From: Oscillospiraceae bacterium
GTDB lineage: Bacteria; Bacillota; Clostridia; Saccharofermentanales; Saccharofermentanaceae
NCBI GenBank assembly: GCA_902764825.1
Contig: CACWXL010000001.1
Location: 248,001-312,000 of the forward strand
DNA: 64,000 bases
Direction: 5' to 3'
In this document: positions 44,500 through 53,565 of the stretch, in pieces
How the letters are laid out: each line of letters begins with the position of its first letter
Numbering within the stretch: position 1 is the first letter of the stretch
Made by a program: the position numbers and the translations under genes
The notes under the pieces: model-generated
What the model was told of the DNA's origin: nothing
Seen by the model: the letters and a program-made list of their open reading frames with translations, nothing else
The model's database searches: none

Positions 44500-45320
44500 T
44501 TCTTCACCTCCCCAACGTTAACGCAGTTGTTGGAAGTTGCAGGGATAGCGCCGGATACATACTTGCCGTCTGCATCGAATGTGATGTCAGCGCCCTTGTA
44601 GCATCCCAACGGATACTGCTTTTCCATGTTCTCCTTGAGCCATTCCATAGCTGCAAGAGGCTCCTTACCCCAGTTTGTAGGGCATGTGGAGAGAACTTCT
44701 ACAAGAGAGAAGCCGAGCTTGTTCTTCTGAACGTTGAATGCCTTCTGGATAGCTCTCTTAGCGTTCTGGATGTTCTTGAAGTCCGTTACGCAAACACGCT
44801 CGATGTAAGCTGCGCCTGCGAGGTTGGATAAGAACTCGGAAACGTTAATAGGATAGCCCTGATATGAAGGATCACGGCCCCAAGGTGATGTTGTAGTAAC
44901 CTGACCTACGAGTGTTGTAGGTGCCATCTGACCGGATGTCATGCCGTAAACTGCGTTGTTTACGAAGATTACCGTGATATTCTCGCTTCTTGCTGCAGCG
45001 TGAACGATCTCAGCTGTACCGATGGAAGCGAGGTCGCCGTCACCCTGGTATGTGAAGACGAAGCTGTCCTTTAAGTTTCTCTTGATACCTGTAGCAACTG
45101 CAGGTGCTCTTCCGTGAGCTGCCTGAACCATGTCGCATGCAATGTATTCATATGAGTTGTAAGTACATCCTACGGATGCAACGCCTACAGCTGTCTCGAG
45201 AGCATCATTTGCGACAAGAGTCTCAGCTACGAGTCTGTGGATGATGCCGTGGCAGCAGCCGGGGCAATAATGGAAAGGCTTATCTGTAAGGCCTTTTGTG
45301 GGTTCGAAAACTACAGCCAT
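44496..45320 (-). CDS. 2-oxoacid:ferredoxin oxidoreductase beta subunit, TPP-binding (KorB/VorA-like)
   Basis: 274 residues. YCPGCCHGIIH at the N-terminus and the TPP motif GDGDLASIGTAE...NNAVYGMTSGQ. The absence of extra cluster cysteines matches four-subunit Kor/Vor enzymes rather than pyruvate synthase. It overlaps the alpha stop by one base and has an AGGAGG site. Confidence 0.93.
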   Translation of the reverse strand: MAVVFEPTKGLTDKPFHYCPGCCHGIIHRLVAETLVANDALETAVGVASVGCTYNSYEYIACDMVQAAHGRAPAVATGIKRNLKDSFVFTYQGDGDLASIGTAEIVHAAARSENITVIFVNNAVYGMTSGQMAPTTLVGQVTTTSPWGRDPSYQGYPINVSEFLSNLAGAAYIERVCVTDFKNIQNAKRAIQKAFNVQKNKLGFSLVEVLSTCPTNWGKEPLAAMEWLKENMEKQYPLGCYKGADITFDADGKYVSGAIPATSNNCVNVGEVKK

Positions 45321-46414
45321 CAGAAATTACCTCCTTCTGTCATTTTTCCCTCGTGGATAGCAACGATCTTGTCGAGGATTTCCTTCTGCATCGGGAGATT
45401 TCCTCCGAGTCTGCCGTGGAAATATACGGGCTTCTTGCCGTTAACGCCAAGTCTTACATCTTCGATCATCTGGCCTGCGTTGAGCTCAACGTCGAGGAAT
45501 GCCTTAACGCTGGACATATCAGCTGCTTCAGAGATTGCCTTGTAAGGGAAAGGCCAGAGCGTGATAGGTCTGATCATGCCTACCTTGATACCAAGCTCAC
45601 GAGCCTGACGGATAACGTTTCTGGAGATTCTGGAGCATGTTGAAAATGCTGTGATAACGATCTCCGGATCATCATCCATGCAGATAGCTTCATAACGGAC
45701 TTCGTTTGCTTCAACGATCTTATACTTTTCCTGAAGCTCGAGGTTCTTCTTTTCGAGAACATCGGGATCGATATAGATGGATGTAACTGTGTGATGGAAG
45801 CCCTCGCCCTTTCTGCCGTTTGCAGCCCAAGGCTTAGCAATGGTCTCAACAGGCTCTTCATCACGGAAAGCTACAGGCTCCATCATCTGGCCCAAAGTAC
45901 CGTCGCCTATGATCATGCAGGTCATTCTGTACTTATCAGCAAGGTTGAATGCCTCAACTACGAGCTCATAGAGTTCCTGAACGGAAGCAGGTGCGATAAC
46001 GATGTTTCTGTAGTCACCGTGTCCACCGCCCTTTGTAGCCTGGAAGTAGTCGCCCTGTGCAGGCTGAATGCCGCCAAGACCCGGGCCGGCTCTTACGATA
46101 TTAACTACGACTGCAGGAAGCTCAGCACCTGCAATGTAGGAGATACCTTCCTGCTTGAGGGAGATTCCCGGAGAGGAAGATGATGTCATAACTCTGAAGC
46201 CTGCTGCAGCTGCACCGTATACCATGTTAATGGCTGCCAGCTCAGACTCAGCCTGTACGAAGTTACCGCCGACCTGAACCATCTTCTTTGCCATGTAGTG
46301 CATGACTTCAGTCTGAGGTGTGATCGGGTAACCGAAATAATTGCGGCAGCCAGCTCTGATTGCTGCCTCGGCAATTACTTCATTGCCTTTCATTAATACT
46401 CTTTTCTGTGCCAT
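45320..46414 (-). CDS. 2-oxoacid:ferredoxin oxidoreductase alpha subunit (KorA/VorB-like)
   Basis: 364 residues: MKGNEVIAEAAIRAGCRNYFGYPITPQTE, SSSSPGISLKQEGISYIAGAELP, GDYFQATKGGGHGDYR and a C-terminal helical domain. It is commonly annotated as 3-methyl-2-oxobutanoate dehydrogenase VorB or 2-oxoglutarate oxidoreductase KorA. The ATG at 46414 has AGGGAG five bases upstream; an ATG ten codons upstream lies inside the ferredoxin gene and is rejected. Confidence 0.93.
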   Translation of the reverse strand: MAQKRVLMKGNEVIAEAAIRAGCRNYFGYPITPQTEVMHYMAKKMVQVGGNFVQAESELAAINMVYGAAAAGFRVMTSSSSPGISLKQEGISYIAGAELPAVVVNIVRAGPGLGGIQPAQGDYFQATKGGGHGDYRNIVIAPASVQELYELVVEAFNLADKYRMTCMIIGDGTLGQMMEPVAFRDEEPVETIAKPWAANGRKGEGFHHTVTSIYIDPDVLEKKNLELQEKYKIVEANEVRYEAICMDDDPEIVITAFSTCSRISRNVIRQARELGIKVGMIRPITLWPFPYKAISEAADMSSVKAFLDVELNAGQMIEDVRLGVNGKKPVYFHGRLGGNLPMQKEILDKIVAIHEGKMTEGGNF

Positions 46415-46430
46415 AAAAACTCCCTCCCGA

Positions 46431-46646
46431 TCAGAAACGCTCAACAGTGATTACAACGTCCGGGCACTGTGTAGCGCAGAAAGCACAACCGATGCACTCT
46501 TCCGGATTTACACTTGTAGCCGGGTGATAACCCTTTGCGTTAAGCCTTGTCTTGTCAAGCTCGAGGATTTTCTTAGGGCATGCTGCAACGCAGAGTCCGC
46601 AGCCCTTGCACAGATTCTCGTTAAAAGTCACTTTACCTTTTGCCAC
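46431..46646 (-). CDS. 2[4Fe-4S] ferredoxin-like delta subunit (KorD/VorD-like)
   Basis: 71 residues with two full cluster motifs CKGCGLCVAACPK and CIGCAFCATQCPD. Electron-carrying subunit of the oxidoreductase encoded downstream. GTG start with GGAGG six bases upstream. First gene of the operon; the leader contains a small GCGTA-TTTT-TACGC hairpin. Confidence 0.95.
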   Translation of the reverse strand: MAKGKVTFNENLCKGCGLCVAACPKKILELDKTRLNAKGYHPATSVNPEECIGCAFCATQCPDVVITVERF

Positions 46647-46696
46647 GATGAACCTCCTCTGTACACGCGTAAAAATACGCAGAAAATATTCAAAGT

Positions 46697-46725
46697 ATTA
46701 TAAACATTAAAGGGGGCTGTTGCAA
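46697..46725 (-). promoter_or_regulatory. 2-oxoacid oxidoreductase operon promoter
   Basis: Minus-strand TTGCAA and perfect TATAAT separated by 17 bases. The -35 lies 17 bases beyond the flippase stop. Confidence 0.85.
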
Positions 46726-46741
46726 CAGTATTATTTCGTTG

Positions 46742-48061
46742 TCACTTAGCCGAATTTCTGAAGATTCCCCTAAGGGTTTCTTGGGAAAATCTCGGTATCA
46801 GCTTAAAAGACTGGAAGTACAGCTTCGTGAAAACGCGGGTTTCCTTGAAAAACAGCGGAACTATAAGGACTTCGTACACATAGGTAACCAAAGTGGCCAG
46901 AGCCGCACCGATAATGCCAAATTGCCATATAAACAGGATATCAAGGACGATATCGAGGACCGCAGCGGTCACCGTAAAGATCTTATCGAACCTGTAAAAG
47001 CCCTCTCCCGTGATCCAGATCGACCTGACATAGCCTGACATCGCAAAGAAGGTAGCCCAGGACAGGATTATCAGAGGAATTACCGCATCCATATACTCAT
47101 TGCCGTAGACAATATAGATAAAAGCCCATCCTAGAGCCGACATCAGGAGCGCGAAAACAAAAGATACGAGATTTGCACCTGCCATAACGAGCTTAAAACG
47201 GTCAAGGTACTCTTCTCCTGACACCTTCCTCTTCTCAAGAACAACCGGCCTTGCCGAATCAATGAGCGATGAAGGCACGAACTGCCAGCATGTGGCAAGC
47301 ATGACAGCCGCCGAATAGATGCCTACATGGGCAGAATCAGTCATCTTCTCCAGGATTATCTTATCCGCCTGCATGTATATGATTATGGACATGCTGGAGA
47401 TTATGCAGTTATAGCTTATCCTGAGGAGCGCCCTGGCATCAGCCATGCTGACCTTGAGCTTTACGTCAGACTTCTTGATAAACACTGCCGTTATGATCAC
47501 AGCCGCCACAAGCGCCTGAATGCTTATGGCAAGGGCAAACCACTCGACTGAGACCTTACGGTACAGCATCACGATCCTGATAATGCTCGTGACGGTTATC
47601 GCGCAGACCATTGCAATTGAGATGAACTTCATCTTGAGCTTTATGCGGAACCAGTAAACGAGCACGTCATAGGTCTGGAATATCATTCCGAGGCCCTGAA
47701 GCACTGCAACGATAAACAGAACTTTGTCTCCCGGGTGGAGCAAGGCGATAACCCCAAGGAACAACGGATAAGATACAAACGACGTAATAAGCCTCATTAC
47801 GAGAGCTGTTCCAAGGTATCCGCCCTCTTTTTCCGGATTTCTGATTATCTCTGAGACGATGAGATTATCCAGACCAAGACCCGCAAGCGTCGTGAATATT
47901 GAGATGACAGATGCGCAGTAGTTGATAAGGCCATAGTCAGAAGGCCCCAGATATCTTGCGATAAGAGCGACAACCGTAAGAGATGTCAGCATCGAATAGA
48001 GATGCTGAATTATCATCCAGACGGAATTAGACAGGATTTTCTTTTTAGAACCGCCGCTCAT
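46742..48061 (-). CDS. Oligosaccharide flippase (Wzx/MOP superfamily)
   Basis: 439 residues, about 12 to 14 hydrophobic helices, with the family's N-terminal VALIARYLGPSDYGLINYCASVI pattern. It should flip lipid-linked repeat units across the membrane for the Wzy-type polymerase encoded 7 kb upstream. Last gene of the polysaccharide region, 16 bases after the FkbM gene. AAAGGA lies 12 bases before the ATG. Confidence 0.92.
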   Translation of the reverse strand: MSGGSKKKILSNSVWMIIQHLYSMLTSLTVVALIARYLGPSDYGLINYCASVISIFTTLAGLGLDNLIVSEIIRNPEKEGGYLGTALVMRLITSFVSYPLFLGVIALLHPGDKVLFIVAVLQGLGMIFQTYDVLVYWFRIKLKMKFISIAMVCAITVTSIIRIVMLYRKVSVEWFALAISIQALVAAVIITAVFIKKSDVKLKVSMADARALLRISYNCIISSMSIIIYMQADKIILEKMTDSAHVGIYSAAVMLATCWQFVPSSLIDSARPVVLEKRKVSGEEYLDRFKLVMAGANLVSFVFALLMSALGWAFIYIVYGNEYMDAVIPLIILSWATFFAMSGYVRSIWITGEGFYRFDKIFTVTAAVLDIVLDILFIWQFGIIGAALATLVTYVYEVLIVPLFFKETRVFTKLYFQSFKLIPRFSQETLRGIFRNSAK

Positions 48062-48077
48062 TTGTAGATCAGATCCT

Positions 48078-48965
48078 TTACTTGATCAAAAGAAGGTTGC
48101 ACTGCTCATCGTTATTCTCAACAGCGACCTTATCTATCTCGCTAATGTCCCTGAACTCATATTTCCCCTTCTCGGATTGCTCATAGCAGAGGAACTTGCC
48201 AAAGCATGACTTTATATCATTGAGGAACCCTTCGTAGCTGCCGTTATGCTTATAGAGCTTGGGATTAAACTCGCAGAATACGACAGAATCAGTATTCTTA
48301 AAGGTCTCCTTGCCGCATTTGAACGCTTCAGGCTCGTGGCCTTCGACATCGATCCAGAAGAGCACTGGAGAATCCGTAGGGATCTTGTTCTCCGAGACAA
48401 AAGCGTCAAGGGTTATAAGCGGGACCATATCGCCTACATAAGATGATTCGTCCTTTTCGAAAACAAGGTTGTCCTCGTCCGACCCTGCGATCTTGCAAGT
48501 CGCCATATTGGCAGGATTGATCTCCAGATTAGCTTCGCCAATTGAATCAGATATTCCGTACCTGAAAGCATTAATATCTGAGAAGCCGTTTATCGCACAG
48601 TTAGCCTTAAGAAGGTTAAAGTTGTCGGTAACAGGCTCAACAGCGTAGAACTTAGTGTCCGGGCCAAGCTTATTCCTGAAATAGATGACCGATGTTCCGA
48701 CATTTGCGCCGATATCGATTACCGTTCCGGGACGTGATGAAATACTGTCGTAGTAACCCAGGATGAAATCCATATCGTTGCAGGCCCATATTTTCCTGCT
48801 CTCGACCATATAGTCCAGAATGGAATGATCCGTATTCTTAAAAAAGAACTTGAGGCCCTCAGCTTCAACACTGATATAAGGCATAACATCACGTGCAAGA
48901 CTAATGATCTTCAGATCGGGGAGCTTGCTCAGGACTTTCTTTCCGGTTTTATCGATCAGACCCAT
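48078..48965 (-). CDS. FkbM-family methyltransferase
   Basis: 295 residues; VIDIGANVGTSVIYF binds SAM and WIDVEGHEPEAF is the FkbM signature. Such enzymes O-methylate sugars of surface glycans, which fits the neighbours. No membrane segment. Confidence 0.92.
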   Translation of the reverse strand: MGLIDKTGKKVLSKLPDLKIISLARDVMPYISVEAEGLKFFFKNTDHSILDYMVESRKIWACNDMDFILGYYDSISSRPGTVIDIGANVGTSVIYFRNKLGPDTKFYAVEPVTDNFNLLKANCAINGFSDINAFRYGISDSIGEANLEINPANMATCKIAGSDEDNLVFEKDESSYVGDMVPLITLDAFVSENKIPTDSPVLFWIDVEGHEPEAFKCGKETFKNTDSVVFCEFNPKLYKHNGSYEGFLNDIKSCFGKFLCYEQSEKGKYEFRDISEIDKVAVENNDEQCNLLLIK

Positions 48966-49010
48966 ATGGAACCTCTAATTCATTCTTCTTTTCAAAGTAT
49001 ATCAAAACGC

Positions 49011-49952
49011 TTACTTTCTCACACAACAGAAGATCTCGTTAGTATCGTAATCTGCAGGTCCAGTTACCGGAACGATCTCCTGCGGGAAGCCTGACAGGTC
49101 GATCGATTCGACGGCAAAGCCTGAACCTTCCAATATCTTTCTGCTGTCTTTTCCAAATACTCTGAGATGATCGTCCTGACCGAAGAGCCTTATTCTCTCT
49201 TCACCGGAACCCGTCTTCTCCTCATGCACCTCTTCGAAATCATAGTTTATGGGGAAACTGATAATGAGCCTTCCACCCTCTTTTAAGACCCTGTGAAGCT
49301 CAGATAAAGCAACCTTGTAATCGGACACGTGCTCAAGGACATGGTTGCAGAACACGATATCCTCCGAACCGTCAGGCAGGTCGATTGCCGTCAGGTCGAG
49401 CTTGAGATCCGTCCTCTTGTCGAACAGATCAGCAGTCGTAACCCTTATCCCGTGCTTTCTGAACCACAGCATCATCGAGAGTTCCGGTGCAAAATAAAGT
49501 ATCTTGGAAGACTTAAGCATGTCCACATTCTGCTCTGCCCATTGGGCAATTATCCTCTGTCTCGGAGCCGAACGGCAGCAATCGCAGATAACGTCCTGCC
49601 TGGACTTCTTAAACATCTCGGGATTATAGTGCTTTAAGTCATCGTAGAATCTCTCGTCTTCAAAATGTTCGAAATGCCTGCCGCAACAAGGACAGTAAAC
49701 ATTTCCCTGCTTTTCCCTGAACAGGAACCTGGAAACAAAAGCATAGTAGCTATAGTAAAAGCCCGTATACCTCAAAAGATATGAAAACAGGAACACGGCA
49801 GCCAGACCGCAGATCAAACCAACAATTACAGATATGACGGTTGCAAGGTTAAATGCAAATTTAAGAATGCAGAAGGCTGCTGCAAAAAACACAATGAACA
49901 GCAAAGCCTTCACGGCAATATTAAAAACGGCATTTCTGTCATACTTTCTCAT
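49011..49952 (-). CDS. Membrane-anchored SAM methyltransferase with zinc-ribbon insert
   Basis: 313 residues. Two N-terminal transmembrane helices (about 13-60) are followed by a Cys-rich segment CPCCGRHF...CDCCRSAPRQR that looks like a zinc ribbon, then a Methyltransf_11-type domain with EDIVFCNHVLEHVSD and VLKEGGRLIISFP. The usual glycine-rich motif I is weak (LYFAPELSM). Probably modifies the glycan at the membrane. It starts four bases after the preceding glycosyltransferase. Confidence 0.85.
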   Translation of the reverse strand: MRKYDRNAVFNIAVKALLFIVFFAAAFCILKFAFNLATVISVIVGLICGLAAVFLFSYLLRYTGFYYSYYAFVSRFLFREKQGNVYCPCCGRHFEHFEDERFYDDLKHYNPEMFKKSRQDVICDCCRSAPRQRIIAQWAEQNVDMLKSSKILYFAPELSMMLWFRKHGIRVTTADLFDKRTDLKLDLTAIDLPDGSEDIVFCNHVLEHVSDYKVALSELHRVLKEGGRLIISFPINYDFEEVHEEKTGSGEERIRLFGQDDHLRVFGKDSRKILEGSGFAVESIDLSGFPQEIVPVTGPADYDTNEIFCCVRK

Positions 49953-49956
49953 TTCC

Positions 49957-50913
49957 TTAATCTATCCTTCCCTTAAGCATCGCAAAATATATGTGCGGCA
50001 TTATGGTAACGCCGATAAGTTTAAGCTTGAGCGCAAAAGGCGCCTGTGAAGAGATAACGTCGCCTGCGATTCCAGTAGCTTTCTTCCGAAGGACCCACGC
50101 CGCCTTTTTGTTTCCGCTGTTAACCATTATTCTCATAAGCCAGAGAGCGGTCTCTGCTTCCCTGTTGGATATTCTCTTACGGATAAAACTGTTATCAGCA
50201 AAGTCTGCCTTAAGCTTCCCGAACATCGCAAAGTAACATTCATACTTCTTATCAAGACCGGAATGCGTTGTTGAATTGCCGTGCTGTACATACTGGTAAA
50301 GAGGCGTGCCAAAACATACAGCCTTACCGGCCTTCTTCAGGCACTGGTATACATAGTAACCGTCTTCGTAAATGCTTAATCCGGTATCAAATCGAATATC
50401 GGCAAAAGCTTCACGCCTGAAGAGCTTTGCCCAGACACTGTCTCTTATATCCCCATGCGTTCCTGCAAAGAAAGCTCTCATTATTGAGTCAGCATCTTCA
50501 TAAGTCTTATCAACAGGATTCGGATCAGGTGTCTTATTGCCGTCTGCATCCACATAGAAAGAGCACTGCGTGATATCCGCATTGCTTTCTTCAGACTTCT
50601 CATAAAGGGCTTTCAGATAATCCGGTTCAAGAAGATCATCTGCATCAACAAAGGCCAGATATTTTCCGTTAGCAGCATCTATACAGGCATTCCTTGCAGC
50701 AGAAACGCCATGCCTGGTCAAATGCAGAACCTTGATTCTGCCATCCTTTGCAGCATATTCATCTGCAATAGCACCTGTGCTGTCAGTAGAACCGTCATCT
50801 GCGATAATCAGTTCCCAGGAAGTGAATGTCTGACCTATAACACTCTCCAGACAAGTCCTAAGATATTTCTCCGCATTATATGCAGGAACGATAACAGTGA
50901 TCTCAGGTGACAT
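49957..50913 (-). CDS. GT2 family glycosyltransferase
   Basis: 318 residues, GT-A fold: ITVIVPAYNAEKYL, ADDGSTDSTG and the metal-binding FVDADD. Typical of polymer repeat-unit assembly; donor and acceptor sugars unknown. The start overlaps the radical SAM gene by 11 bases. Confidence 0.92.
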   Translation of the reverse strand: MSPEITVIVPAYNAEKYLRTCLESVIGQTFTSWELIIADDGSTDSTGAIADEYAAKDGRIKVLHLTRHGVSAARNACIDAANGKYLAFVDADDLLEPDYLKALYEKSEESNADITQCSFYVDADGNKTPDPNPVDKTYEDADSIMRAFFAGTHGDIRDSVWAKLFRREAFADIRFDTGLSIYEDGYYVYQCLKKAGKAVCFGTPLYQYVQHGNSTTHSGLDKKYECYFAMFGKLKADFADNSFIRKRISNREAETALWLMRIMVNSGNKKAAWVLRKKATGIAGDVISSQAPFALKLKLIGVTIMPHIYFAMLKGRID

Positions 50914-51802
50914 CTAACGGCCTTTCCGCCTGGACAGCCCTGGGCACTTTTATCAAGTCATCACATCCGCAGTATTTGCATGAAGATATGCGCTTTTTCC
51001 TGTCGATAAGATCGTAGATCGCATCATGGAGCTTTGAAGGATCATCATATTCGGGACTCATTACGTCGACCATCTCAGTCTTTTCTTCAGGAACCAGGCC
51101 AAGGCGGATAGCGTGAGCCTGCCTCGGGCAAACATATAGCTTACCTCTATATAAAGACGTGCAAAGCCTTCTGGAATAGCATCCGTCAAATCTGTGCTGT
51201 GTCTTGGATTCCTTTTCTTCACGGAGTTTCATTCCTCCGAAATCCCACCAGGAATCATCTTCGACGATATCAAATGCAATTCCCTCTTTCCCGCACAGTT
51301 CTGAGAATTCCGTGAGTTTGGAGGACAGCTCACCGTAGTTGCTGAAAACGACCTTGAGCTTGGGCGTATTCTTCATAGCATTTATGCATTCTTCAGACGG
51401 AATCAGGGTTCCGTTCGTGATGATGTCCACCTCATCAAATCTGTCAGTCTGATCCTTTAAGTATTCAAGCACCTTGATAAGAGCCTTCTGGCACACAAAA
51501 GGTTCACCGCCAAGAAGTTTTAACTGGGATACCCTCATGGATGCGAAAACTTTTCGAAGGCCTGATATAACTTCATCCGCCTCAAGATTCTCGGGATGGT
51601 GGTAATACTGCATGAGGTTGGAGCAGCTCTTGCATCTTAATGTGCAGCATTCGGTAAGGACAACGTCCAGATGTACTATCGTATCTGGATATTTCCTACG
51701 CCTTGCAGAATTAAACAGTCCCGACCTGACGATCAGGGGCCAGAGATGAAGTGTCCTTGCAGCTGAAGCCGCAAAATGAAGTAACTTATTCTGCTTGGGC
51801 AT
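50903..51802 (-). CDS. Radical SAM protein with SPASM-like C-terminal cysteines
   Basis: 299 residues. LTECCTLRCKSCSNLMQY carries the CxxxCxxC cluster motif, KLLGGEPF the GGE SAM-binding segment. Downstream, CTSLYRGKLYVCPR and CKYCGC resemble the SPASM/twitch cluster sites. Such enzymes modify peptides or sugars; the position between glycosyltransferases suggests glycan or sugar-nucleotide chemistry, but this is not proved. An 11-base overlap couples it to the next GT2. Confidence 0.9.
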   Translation of the reverse strand: MPKQNKLLHFAASAARTLHLWPLIVRSGLFNSARRRKYPDTIVHLDVVLTECCTLRCKSCSNLMQYYHHPENLEADEVISGLRKVFASMRVSQLKLLGGEPFVCQKALIKVLEYLKDQTDRFDEVDIITNGTLIPSEECINAMKNTPKLKVVFSNYGELSSKLTEFSELCGKEGIAFDIVEDDSWWDFGGMKLREEKESKTQHRFDGCYSRRLCTSLYRGKLYVCPRQAHAIRLGLVPEEKTEMVDVMSPEYDDPSKLHDAIYDLIDRKKRISSCKYCGCDDLIKVPRAVQAERPLDVT

Positions 51803-51842
51803 GAATCAATTTTACCATTCTGATATCCAAAAGAGCACAGTC

Positions 51843-52628
51843 TCAGTCATTAATGCGGTTAACAAGAGCGTGGTACCTCTTGCGTACTTTCGCATTCTTT
51901 GAACCGGACAGCTTTCCTCTCAGCAAAGGGAACGTCAGGTGCCAGAGCACACAGTATCTCATTCTCTGAGGCACGCTGTAGTGGGACGCTATTATATCTT
52001 TCCTGTCCTTATTCTTCTGCTTTAAGCCTTCCTTTGTCTCAGAAACGCCGCCGCCCAAGAAATTGCATACAACAGTATCTACGTGGAGGTGACTGGAAGT
52101 CTTTGCCATATCCTGCTCCAGATCGTAATCTGCCAGGATCTTATATCTTGTATCGTACTTCTTCTGATCCCTTAATATCCTGCCGTTAAAGAATACTGAC
52201 TGATGACATAGGATCGTTCTGTACATGTTAAAGCGCGTCAGTGTCTCCGGCTGCTTTCTAACAATGCCGTCTCTTGAATAATCGCCGTAGATCATGCCGT
52301 AATCGCCGTCTTTTACGGCTTTTCTGACATCTTCCAGCACGGTATCAGAAGCAAACGTGTCGCCGCAGTTCATGAATATGAGATATCTGCCCGAAGAATA
52401 CGAGATTGCCTGATTCATCGCATCGTAAAGGCACTTGTCAGGCTCAGAATAGAGTTTTATATGGGCATTCTCAGGGACATACTTCAATGTATCATCAGTG
52501 GACTTCCCGTCTTTTACGATAATCTCATAGTCATCACATGTCTGGCTTAAAGCAGAGCTGACCGTAAGACCGATCAGACCCCCTGCATTTAAAGACACAA
52601 CAATAACTGAAAAGAACGGCTCGCCCAT
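51843..52628 (-). CDS. GT2 family glycosyltransferase
   Basis: 261 residues. FSVIVVSLNAGGLI, VKDGKSTDDT and IFMNCGDTF place it in the WcaA/colanic-type GT2 group. The start at 52628 follows AGAGG with good spacing; an extension of 19 codons upstream is in frame but crosses the promoter. First gene of the downstream half of the polysaccharide region. Confidence 0.9.
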   Translation of the reverse strand: MGEPFFSVIVVSLNAGGLIGLTVSSALSQTCDDYEIIVKDGKSTDDTLKYVPENAHIKLYSEPDKCLYDAMNQAISYSSGRYLIFMNCGDTFASDTVLEDVRKAVKDGDYGMIYGDYSRDGIVRKQPETLTRFNMYRTILCHQSVFFNGRILRDQKKYDTRYKILADYDLEQDMAKTSSHLHVDTVVCNFLGGGVSETKEGLKQKNKDRKDIIASHYSVPQRMRYCVLWHLTFPLLRGKLSGSKNAKVRKRYHALVNRIND

Positions 52629-52650
52629 TTCAAAACACCTCTCCAAATCA

Positions 52651-52679
52651 ATGATAGTTGGGAAACCGTTTATACGCAA
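52651..52679 (-). promoter_or_regulatory. Candidate promoter for the lower polysaccharide operon
   Basis: Minus-strand TTGCGT and TATCAT with a 17-base spacer, just after the nagB terminator. The resulting leader would be only about 16 bases. Confidence 0.4.
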
Positions 52680-52685
52680 CTGCAA

Positions 52686-52718
52686 ATTAAAAAGGCGGTG
52701 TCCAATAAGACACCGCCT
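52686..52718 (-). terminator. Terminator after nagB
   Basis: Minus-strand AGGCGGTGTC/GACACCGCCT perfect 10-bp stem, then TTTTTAATTT, 24 bases after the stop. Confidence 0.9.
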
Positions 52719-52741
52719 GTGGTTTTCAATTGTTCTAAAAA

Positions 52742-53491
52742 TTACTTTGCAGCAGCTACAACTGCATCAGAGATGGCAGCTTCGTCACCGATAACTACTA
52801 CGTTCGGGTGGAGCTGGAGGATCGAAGCAGGTACTCTGGGCGTAACAGGGCCGCAGAATGCCTTCTCAACGATATCCTTCTTGCCTGCGCCTGTAGCCAT
52901 GAGGATAACTGTTGTGGACTTCATGATGTAGCCGATACCCATTGTGTAAGCCTGTGTAGGAACTGCGTCGAGATCTCCGTTGAAGAAGAGTCTTGCGTTG
53001 TCCTGGATCGTCTGGTTCTCAAGATCGATGCACTGTGTGTTTACGCAGAAAGCGTCAGCAGGCTCATTGAATCCGATGTGGCCGTCGCCGCCGATTCCGA
53101 GGAGCTGGATATCAAGGTGGCCCAAAGACTCAAGGATCTTGTCGTAATCTGTGCATGCCTTGACAGCGTCTGCCTCAAGACCGTCAGGTACGTATGTCTT
53201 GCTCTTGTCGATGTTTACGTGATCGAAAAGATTTGTGTTCATGAAATATCTGTAGGACTGGTCGTGATCACCGCCAAGGCCCCTGTATTCGTCAAGGTTA
53301 GCGGATGTGACCTTGGAGAAATCAAGGCTTCCTGCCTTATACATGTCTACAAGATCCTTATAAGTTCCGATAGGTGTAGATCCTGTTGCAAGACCGATCT
53401 TGCAGTCGGGCTTAAGCCTGATCTGTGAAGCAATAAGCTCTGCACATGCCATTGAAGCTTCTTCGTAGTTACTCTTTCTGATGACTCTCAT
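52742..53491 (-). CDS. nagB: Glucosamine-6-phosphate deaminase
   Basis: Converts glucosamine 6-phosphate to fructose 6-phosphate and ammonia. 249 residues with GLATGSTPIGTYK, NLDEYRGL, GIGGDGHIGFNEP (catalytic Asp/His) and ATGAGK. It lies next to glmM, so one locus holds a route into and a route out of amino-sugar precursors. GGGAGA before the ATG. It is separated from glmM by a terminator, so is probably under partial read-through or an unseen promoter. Confidence 0.97.
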   Translation of the reverse strand: MRVIRKSNYEEASMACAELIASQIRLKPDCKIGLATGSTPIGTYKDLVDMYKAGSLDFSKVTSANLDEYRGLGGDHDQSYRYFMNTNLFDHVNIDKSKTYVPDGLEADAVKACTDYDKILESLGHLDIQLLGIGGDGHIGFNEPADAFCVNTQCIDLENQTIQDNARLFFNGDLDAVPTQAYTMGIGYIMKSTTVILMATGAGKKDIVEKAFCGPVTPRVPASILQLHPNVVVIGDEAAISDAVVAAAK

Positions 53492-53522
53492 AATTCAATT
53501 CTCCCAACTTTTTAGTGTGTAT

Positions 53523-53557
53523 ATAAAACGGCTTCGCATGAAACCATACGAAGCCGT
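53523..53557 (-). terminator. Terminator after glmM
   Basis: Minus-strand ACGGCTTCG/CGAAGCCGT perfect 9-bp stem with a 12-base loop, then TTTTATAT, 9 bases after the glmM stop. Confidence 0.85.
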
Positions 53558-53565
53558 AATACTCT

